NCBI GenBank assembly: GCA_041685075.1
Contig: JAWLGN010000198.1
Coordinates: 1-10,232, forward strand
DNA: 10,232 nt
Origin: JAMCRM01 sp041685075
Lineage (GTDB): Bacteria; Acidobacteriota; Terriglobia; Bryobacterales; Bryobacteraceae
Reading direction: 5' to 3'
Of the stretch, positions 6,593 to 10,232 are shown one piece after another (positions within the stretch are counted from its first letter, which is position 1; the number at the start of each line of letters is the position of its first letter). Both the position numbers and the translations under genes were made by a program. The notes below the pieces were generated by a model that saw only the letters and a list, made by a program, of their open reading frames with translations, was not told the origin of the DNA and ran no database searches.

Positions 6593-7684
6593 ATGCGCCG
6601 CAGGGATTTTATCGAGCGCAGCGCGGCACTGGCGGCCGCGGCCGCCGGTGCGGCCCAGCCGCCTCCGGCGCGCGCCCAGCGCCGCCCCCGCCTCAAGCTG
6701 GGCACCCAGCACGCCTCTTCCGGCGAGGTGCTGCGCATGCTGCCGGTGCTGGGAGTGCGGAACATCTGCAGCGCCCTGCCTTCCCGCAGCCTGGACGAAA
6801 ACTGGTCCGTCGAGGGCCTCAGCCGGCTGCGCGAGCGCGTGGAATCCCACGGCATCAGCCTCGACATGGTGCCGCTGCCGCTCAGCTCCCACTACATCGC
6901 CCGCGCGGAAAACCCCAACATCCTGCTCGGCAAGAGCCCCGAGCGCGACCGCGAGATCGATGCCATCTGCCGCATGATCCGCAACTGCGCGGCGGCCGGT
7001 ATCCCCGCGGTGAAGTACAACCTGACGGTGCTCGGGGTGGTGCGTACCGAGCCCTCGCCGCCCGGCCGCGGCGGCGCTCGCTACAGCACCTTCGACTATC
7101 GCAAGGCCGTTCAGGACCCGCCGCTTACCGAGGCCGGCCCCGTTCCGGCCGACGTGTTCTGGGAGCGCATCACCTACTTCCTCGAACGCGTGGTGCCGGT
7201 CGCCACCGAGCACAAGGTCCGGATGGCCTGCCATCCGCACGACCCCGGCATGCCGCCCGGCCAGGGTTTCCGCGGCGTCGATCGCGTGCTCGGCAGCGTC
7301 GCCGGACTGAAGCGCTTCATCGAAATCGCCGCCAGCCCCTATCACGGCCTCAACTTCTGCCAGGGCACGGTGGCGGAGATGCTCGAAGACCCGGGCGCCG
7401 AAATCTACGACGTGATCCGCTACTTCGGCAGCCGCGGCAAGATCTTCAACGTGCACTTCCGCAACATCCGGGGGCGCTTTTTGGATTTTCAGGAGACCTT
7501 TCCCGACGACGGCGACGTGGACATGATCCGCGCGCTCCGGGTCTACAAGGAGACCGGCTACGACGGCATGATCATGCCGGACCACGTGCCGCGCTTCGAC
7601 GGCGATCCCGGCGGGCGCCAGGCCTTCGCCTACTGCTTCGGCTACATCCGGGCGTTGATTCAGATGGTGGAAAATGAGGCGTGA
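6593..7684 (+). CDS. Exported UxuA-like (mannonate dehydratase family) TIM-barrel protein
   Basis: The 363-residue product resembles D-mannonate dehydratase, which converts D-mannonate to 2-keto-3-deoxy-D-gluconate in hexuronate breakdown. The four UxuA metal ligands appear in order: His214 in VRMACHPHDP, Cys256 in LNFCQGT, His288 in NVHFRNIRG and Asp330 in MIMPDHVPRF. FPDDGDVDM (303-311) matches the family's GDVDM block. Differences from classical UxuA are PDHV in place of RPDHG, CQGT in place of CTGS, and the lack of the long mid-protein insertion of the E. coli enzyme. Together with the leader these suggest a divergent subfamily, so the substrate is uncertain. The N-terminus MRRRDFIERSAAL plus an Ala-rich stretch ending near PPARA (residue 28) is a predicted Tat signal, odd for a pathway that is normally cytoplasmic. 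It probably forms an operon with the NIPSNAP gene (seven-base gap). ATG 6593 is required for the Tat motif. Confidence 0.82.
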   Translation: MRRRDFIERSAALAAAAAGAAQPPPARAQRRPRLKLGTQHASSGEVLRMLPVLGVRNICSALPSRSLDENWSVEGLSRLRERVESHGISLDMVPLPLSSHYIARAENPNILLGKSPERDREIDAICRMIRNCAAAGIPAVKYNLTVLGVVRTEPSPPGRGGARYSTFDYRKAVQDPPLTEAGPVPADVFWERITYFLERVVPVATEHKVRMACHPHDPGMPPGQGFRGVDRVLGSVAGLKRFIEIAASPYHGLNFCQGTVAEMLEDPGAEIYDVIRYFGSRGKIFNVHFRNIRGRFLDFQETFPDDGDVDMIRALRVYKETGYDGMIMPDHVPRFDGDPGGRQAFAYCFGYIRALIQMVENEA

Positions 7685-7698
7685 TGCCCCAGGAGGGC

Positions 7699-7730
7699 GC
7701 CGCCCGCCAGGCTCGCGGCCCGCGGGCGGC
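7699..7730. terminator. Inverted repeat between convergent genes, possible terminator
   Basis: GCCGCCCGC (7699-7707) and GCGGGCGGC (7722-7730) form a perfect 9-bp stem with a 14-base loop, in the 63-base gap between the UxuA-like gene and rnk, whose stops face each other. It is symmetric, so it could act in both directions. No T-run follows on either strand, so it is at best a non-canonical terminator or a 3'-end stabiliser. Confidence 0.45.
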
Positions 7731-7747
7731 TGTCTCGGAGGGGGCCG

Positions 7748-8158
7748 CTAGGCGGAGTAATCGCCCGCGGCTTCCGGCTGGTAAAGAACCTCTTCTATAC
7801 GGCAGCGCTCGGTTCCCGCCGAGCTGGTGTACTCGACTTCATCCCCCACCCTCCGGCCCAGCAGCGCGCTGCCCAGCGAGCCAAGCACCGAAATCCTCTT
7901 CCTGCGTGCGTCGGCGCCCGACGGAAACACTACGGTGTAGATGCAGGACTCCATGGTGTTGAGGTCGGTCACCCGTACGCGCGAGTTCATCGTCACCACA
8001 TCGGGAGGAATCTGCTCGGGTTCCACGACATCGGCGTCGGCGATCTTCTCTTCCAGCCGGCGTAGGTGCTGGCCCTCAATAGGCGACCGGACAAACCGGT
8101 GCAGCACAGTCAGCCGCTCGGCGTCGGGTTCAGTCAAGCGGACGGAACTCAGCAACAT
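7748..8158 (-). CDS. rnk: Rnk, nucleoside diphosphate kinase regulator (GreA/GreB C-domain family)
   Basis: The 136-residue protein has the same length as E. coli Rnk and shares its key blocks: PPDVVTMNSRVRV (residues 51-63), ISVLGSLGSALLGRRVGD (89-106) and the C-terminal YQPEAAGDYSA (126-136). Rnk has a short N-terminal coiled coil (here about 10-45, shorter than in Gre factors) and an FKBP-like C-domain. In E. coli it binds RNA polymerase near the secondary channel and influences nucleoside diphosphate kinase and NTP pools. The short coiled coil lacks the acidic DxxE tip of GreA, so transcript-cleavage activity is not expected. ATG 8158 is fixed by a strong AAAGGAG, seven bases upstream; a longer reading back to 8239 adds only low-quality sequence. 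It faces the UxuA-like gene and is apparently served by a distant promoter at 8567-8595, giving a leader of about 400 bases. Confidence 0.93.
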   Translation of the reverse strand: MLLSSVRLTEPDAERLTVLHRFVRSPIEGQHLRRLEEKIADADVVEPEQIPPDVVTMNSRVRVTDLNTMESCIYTVVFPSGADARRKRISVLGSLGSALLGRRVGDEVEYTSSAGTERCRIEEVLYQPEAAGDYSA

Positions 8159-8185
8159 CGTACACTCCTTTCTTTGCGGTTTTAC

Positions 8186-8229
8186 GCCTGCATGCGGGCA
8201 GGCTCCGGCGCCGCGGTTCCAACCGCGGC
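8186..8229. repeat. Two adjacent hairpins just upstream of rnk
   Basis: GCCTGC-ATGCGG-GCAGGC (8186-8203) has a 6-bp stem. GCCGCGGTT-CC-AACCGCGGC (8210-8229) is a near-perfect 20-base palindrome with up to 9 paired bases. In the rnk transcript they lie 10-60 bases upstream of the ribosome site. No T-run follows, so they are not a standard terminator. Confidence 0.6.
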
Positions 8230-8347
8230 TGCTAGCCACGTTGTAGGGAGACTGCGAACCGGCCTCTCCGTGCCCTTACGGTAGGGAGGGCGGTACGCGG
8301 TCGGGGAAGGCCGGCGACTTTGGACGACCGTAGCGGAGCGCCCCAGC

Positions 8348-8372
8348 CGCCGGCGCCCTACAGGCGTCGGCG
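8348..8372. repeat. 10-bp stem hairpin, loop CTACA
   Basis: CGCCGGCGCC and GGCGTCGGCG pair around a five-base loop. On the plus strand position 8353-8367 is a G-U wobble, and on the minus strand it becomes a C-A mismatch. This hairpin therefore folds slightly better in a plus-strand RNA. Confidence 0.55.
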
Positions 8373-8420
8373 CTTCTGCGGCCCGATACGGCCTCTCCTT
8401 CCGGTCGGGTAAGAGCCAGA

Positions 8421-8466
8421 CGGGCATACCGGCGAACTCCCGGAACGGCCGGGTACGCCATGCCCG
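8421..8466. repeat. Long imperfect hairpin (two stacked stems)
   Basis: The outer stem is CGGGCAT (8421-8427) with ATGCCCG (8460-8466), a perfect 7-bp match. The inner stem is ACCGGC (8428-8433) with GCC-g-GGT (8448-8454), 6 bp with one bulged G. Unpaired ACGCC lies on one side only. Such a nested arrangement is unlike a chance GC repeat and suggests a folded RNA. Confidence 0.55.
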
Positions 8467-8566
8467 CGGCGCCCGCCAGAGGCGGCACCGTCAGGCCAAG
8501 GCTCCTTTTGTTCGCGGTTCTGCCGGTCATCGTTACCCGTTCGTAGATGGATGAATTCCTATATCT

Positions 8567-8595
8567 AGTGTACCGTTTACTCACGCCGGATTCAA
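8567..8595 (-). promoter_or_regulatory. Sigma70-type promoter reading toward rnk
   Basis: On the minus strand TTGAAT (8590-8595) and TACACT (8567-8572) are separated by exactly 17 bases and lie in an AT-rich island. This is the best -35/-10 pair I found in the window. Transcription would start near 8560, about 400 bases before the rnk ATG, with no gene between them. Confidence 0.65.
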
Positions 8596-8682
8596 TCTCC
8601 CGAGTAGATCGAAGTGGATCGGACCCGTTGCGCGCGAGCACCCTGGAGCCGTGGTGCAACGCCGCCCGGCGCGCCCGTTTGC

Positions 8683-8688
8683 GACAAT
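8683..8688 (+). promoter_or_regulatory. -10-like GACAAT before NlpC/P60 gene
   Basis: GACAAT ends eight bases before ATG 8697 and no Shine-Dalgarno lies between. An in-frame TAG at 8688-8690 overlaps its last base and fixes the earliest possible start. The match to a -10 is weaker than at the other three leaderless candidates. Confidence 0.35.
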
Positions 8689-8696
8689 AGCTACTG

Positions 8697-9527
8697 ATGA
8701 GCATTGTGCTGGCCCTGGCGCTAATGGCCGCGGCGGGCAACGCCGTGGTGGTCGAACCCGTGGCCCATATGTACTCGCGATCGAGCGAAGACGCCGACGT
8801 GGTATCCCAAGCCATCTTCGGGGTCAACGTCGGTGTCCTCGAGCGCACTCCCGGATGGGCGCGCATTCGCACGCCCGACGACTACACCGGCTGGGTACCG
8901 GAGCGCGCCGTGCTTCCCGCCCCGCGCTACGCCGTCTCCGGACGCGTGGCCCAGGTGGACTCCCTGTTCGCCCACCTGTACCGGGAGCCCGATGTCACCC
9001 GGCAGCGCCCGCTCCTCACGGTACCCTATGAAACCCGCCTGGAGGTGGCCGCGGAGCCGCCCGATGACCGCCGCTGGTTCCAGGTCCGGCTGCCCGACGG
9101 CCGCCTCGCCTGGATGCAGCGCGGCGACGTCCTCTTCAATCCCGCGCCGCTCGCCATCCGGGAGACCGTCATGCTGGCAAGGCGTTTCCTGGGGCTTCCC
9201 TATACCTGGGGCGGCACCTCGTCCTTCGGTTTCGATTGCTCCGGCTTCACCCAAATGCTCATGCGCCGCCGCGGCATCCTCATGCCCCGGGACGCCGATC
9301 CGCAGTCTCGCTGGAAGGGTCTCGCCGCCGTGGACCGCGACGGCCTCATCCCCGGCGACCTGCTTTTTTTCGGCAACCCCGGCGGCAAGATCACCCACAC
9401 CGGCATGTACATCGGGGGAGGCGAATTCATTCACGCCACCACGCACCAGCGTCCCGTGGTGCAGATCAGCGAGGTCGCCGACCCCCACTGGAGCAGGCTG
9501 CTGGTGGCCTGCCGGAGGGCCAAATGA
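8697..9527 (+). CDS. Exported SH3b-NlpC/P60 murein-peptide endopeptidase (YkfC-like)
   Basis: The 276-residue protein begins with a short signal peptide (SIVLALALMAAAGNA, cleavage likely near residue 16). Two bacterial SH3 domains follow (about 18-75, with WARIRTPDDYTGWVPE, and 80-148, with WFQVRLPDGRLAWMQ), then an NlpC/P60 cysteine peptidase domain (about 153-272). The catalytic Cys181 is in FGFDCSGFTQ, His234 in ITHTGMYIGGG and the third residue, His246, in EFIHATTH. The Cys-His-His spacing (53, then 12) agrees with what I recall for Bacillus YkfC. Asp180 and Ser182, flanking the Cys, are the residues that in that enzyme help hold the free N-terminal L-Ala. The expected reaction is hydrolysis of the gamma-D-Glu-diamino acid bond in murein peptides, releasing L-Ala-D-Glu. 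ATG 8697 is bounded by an upstream in-frame TAG. Its stop overlaps the next gene's start (ATGA), so the two are probably co-translated. Confidence 0.93.
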   Translation: MSIVLALALMAAAGNAVVVEPVAHMYSRSSEDADVVSQAIFGVNVGVLERTPGWARIRTPDDYTGWVPERAVLPAPRYAVSGRVAQVDSLFAHLYREPDVTRQRPLLTVPYETRLEVAAEPPDDRRWFQVRLPDGRLAWMQRGDVLFNPAPLAIRETVMLARRFLGLPYTWGGTSSFGFDCSGFTQMLMRRRGILMPRDADPQSRWKGLAAVDRDGLIPGDLLFFGNPGGKITHTGMYIGGGEFIHATTHQRPVVQISEVADPHWSRLLVACRRAK

Positions 9528-10232
9528 ACCGCCGCCGCTGGCTGGCCTCGATGGCCGCATGGGGCGCCGGCGCCCGCGCGCCGCTGCCGGCCCCTCCCGC
9601 CCGTTCCGCCGTGGAGGCTCGCGCGGTGCGCCTCAAGCTGCGCGACACCTGGACCACCGTCATGTCCTCCAGCGAGTACCGCGACAACGTCTACCTGCGG
9701 TACACCGCCCAGGGGGTCACCGGCGTGGGGGAAGGCGCTCCCATCGTCCGCTACAAGGAGAACGCCGCCTCCGCCCTCCAGGCCATCGGCGAAGTGCGCC
9801 CCTTCCTGACCGCCGCCGATCCCTGGCACTTCTCCAAGAACCTGGGCGAAGTCTTCCGCCGCATCGACGGCCAGTTCGCCGCCAAGGCCGCCATCGACAT
9901 CGCCGTGATGGACTGGGCGGGCAAGCGGCTCGGCGTGCCCCTGTACCGCTACTTCGGACTCGACCCGGCCGACGCCCCCGTCACGACGTTTTCCATCGGC
10001 ATCGATACCCCGGAGGTGGTGCGCCGCAAGGTGAAGGAAGCCGGCCCCTTCCCCGTGCTCAAAATCAAGGTGGGGCTCGCAAACGACGAGGAGATGATCG
10101 AAGCCGTCCGCAGCGTCACCGATAAGCCGCTCCGGGTGGACGCCAACGAGGGCTGGACCGACAGGGAAGAGGCCGTCCGCAAGATCAACTGGCTCGAAAA
10201 GCAGGGTGTCGAGTTCATCGAGCAGCCCATGC
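9524..10232 (+). CDS. Dipeptide (L-Ala-D/L-Glu) epimerase, enolase superfamily (3' end beyond window)
   Basis: The first 236 residues are present. The capping domain (about 30-150) includes GVTGVGEGAPIVRYKE. The barrel contains the catalytic KxK pair (Lys180 and Lys182 in VLKIKVG), metal ligand Asp206 in RVDANEGW and metal ligand Glu233 in FIEQPM. The third ligand and the opposite lysine would lie beyond the window. The sequence is like YkfB/YcjG L-Ala-D/L-Glu epimerases of the muconate-lactonising subgroup, and the upstream NlpC/P60 gene, which should make the L-Ala-D-Glu substrate, supports that. Other dipeptide specificities or cycloisomerase activity cannot be excluded. The N-terminus NRRRWLASMAAWGAGARA resembles a Tat leader, unusual because known epimerases are cytoplasmic. 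ATG 9524 has GGAGGG six bases upstream (9513-9518) and overlaps the previous stop. Confidence 0.88.
   Translation, partial: MNRRRWLASMAAWGAGARAPLPAPPARSAVEARAVRLKLRDTWTTVMSSSEYRDNVYLRYTAQGVTGVGEGAPIVRYKENAASALQAIGEVRPFLTAADPWHFSKNLGEVFRRIDGQFAAKAAIDIAVMDWAGKRLGVPLYRYFGLDPADAPVTTFSIGIDTPEVVRRKVKEAGPFPVLKIKVGLANDEEMIEAVRSVTDKPLRVDANEGWTDREEAVRKINWLEKQGVEFIEQPM

Larger units (their letters stand above)
8159..8696. other. 538-base gene-free stretch: structured rnk leader or RNA gene
   Basis: No open frame here looks like protein: the possible ones (for example minus 8530-8276, 84 codons) are Arg/Pro/Ala/Gly-rich, lack a Shine-Dalgarno and contain no recognisable motif. The stretch splits in two. 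The part from 8540 to 8600 is AT-rich and holds a minus-strand promoter. The part from 8180 to 8470 is GC-rich and full of inverted repeats: 8186-8203, 8210-8229, 8348-8372 and 8421-8466. CGGCCTCTCC occurs twice (about 8262-8271 and 8387-8396). I looked for RNase P RNA, tmRNA, SRP RNA, 6S RNA, tRNA and common riboswitch cores and recognise none. The likeliest reading is the long 5' leader of rnk. A separate minus- or plus-strand RNA is possible. The stretch 8600-8680 holds nothing I can name. Confidence 0.55.

Noticed and set aside
5548..6867. 439-codon minus-strand open frame across the ferritin-like, NIPSNAP and UxuA-like genes
   Set aside because: It crosses three recognisable plus-strand genes and has no protein-like motif.
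7681..7962. 93-codon plus-strand frame after the UxuA-like gene
   Set aside because: It is antisense to the end of rnk, whose C-terminal YQPEAAGDY block is unmistakable; the product is low complexity.
8210..8229. GGTTCCAACC resembling a tRNA T-arm
   Set aside because: The flanks pair as one continuous palindrome, leaving no seven-base T loop, and no acceptor or anticodon arms are found.
8380..8430. GGTAAGAGC-like string suggestive of RNase P RNA
   Set aside because: The universally conserved RNase P cores (GAGGAAAGTCC and ACAGAA regions) are absent from both strands nearby.
8276..8530. 84-codon minus-strand frame 30 bases after the 8567-8595 promoter
   Set aside because: No Shine-Dalgarno, Arg/Pro/Ala-rich composition and overlap with strong hairpins; not supported as a gene, though a leader peptide cannot be fully excluded.

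Overview
The window is about 10.2 kb of GC-rich bacterial DNA, densely coded with short intergenic gaps. The gene content suggests a member of the Acidobacteriota, probably of the Solibacter/Bryobacter group. The signs are several secreted proteins with twin-arginine-type leaders, a NIPSNAP protein next to a TIM-barrel sugar enzyme, a DUF3536-type GH57 protein and a YihY/BrkB protein. This placement is inferred from gene content; no rRNA or marker gene is present.

Layout from left to right. Bases 1-1048 (minus) hold the N-terminal 349 codons of an amidase-signature hydrolase that runs off the left edge. Bases 1104-1661 (plus) hold a small soluble protein of unknown function, divergent from the amidase. 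Bases 1687-2547 (minus) hold a YihY/BrkB-type inner-membrane protein. Bases 2692-5118 (plus) hold an 808-residue GH57/DUF3536 glycoside hydrolase, divergent from yihY. Bases 5237-5770 (plus) hold a ferritin-like four-helix protein behind a double-hairpin leader. Bases 5818-6585 and 6593-7684 (plus) hold a secreted NIPSNAP-domain protein and, seven bases later, a secreted UxuA-like (mannonate dehydratase family) TIM-barrel protein. Bases 7748-8158 (minus) hold rnk, convergent with the previous gene. Bases 8159-8696 have no convincing gene, but carry a good minus-strand sigma70-type promoter and several strong inverted repeats, as expected for a long structured rnk leader or an RNA gene. Bases 8697-9527 (plus) hold an exported SH3b-NlpC/P60 murein endopeptidase. 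It overlaps by four bases (ATGA) a dipeptide epimerase of the enolase superfamily, which runs off the right edge.

Two gene partnerships stand out. The NlpC/P60-epimerase pair matches the logic of Bacillus ykfC-ykfB: the peptidase frees L-Ala-D-Glu from murein peptides and the epimerase converts it to L-Ala-L-Glu. Here, however, the epimerase itself has an apparent export signal. The NIPSNAP/UxuA-like pair has two predicted Tat leaders and probably works outside the cytoplasm on a sugar-acid-like substrate.

A second theme is initiation. Four plus-strand genes (2692, 5818, 6593, 8697) have a -10-like AT-rich hexamer ending only 7-11 bases before the ATG and no Shine-Dalgarno sequence, which suggests leaderless transcripts. 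Most of the other genes have recognisable Shine-Dalgarno sites. I found no CRISPR array, insertion sequence, tRNA, rRNA or phage gene. The nearest thing to something undescribed is the structured 8159-8566 region ahead of rnk.
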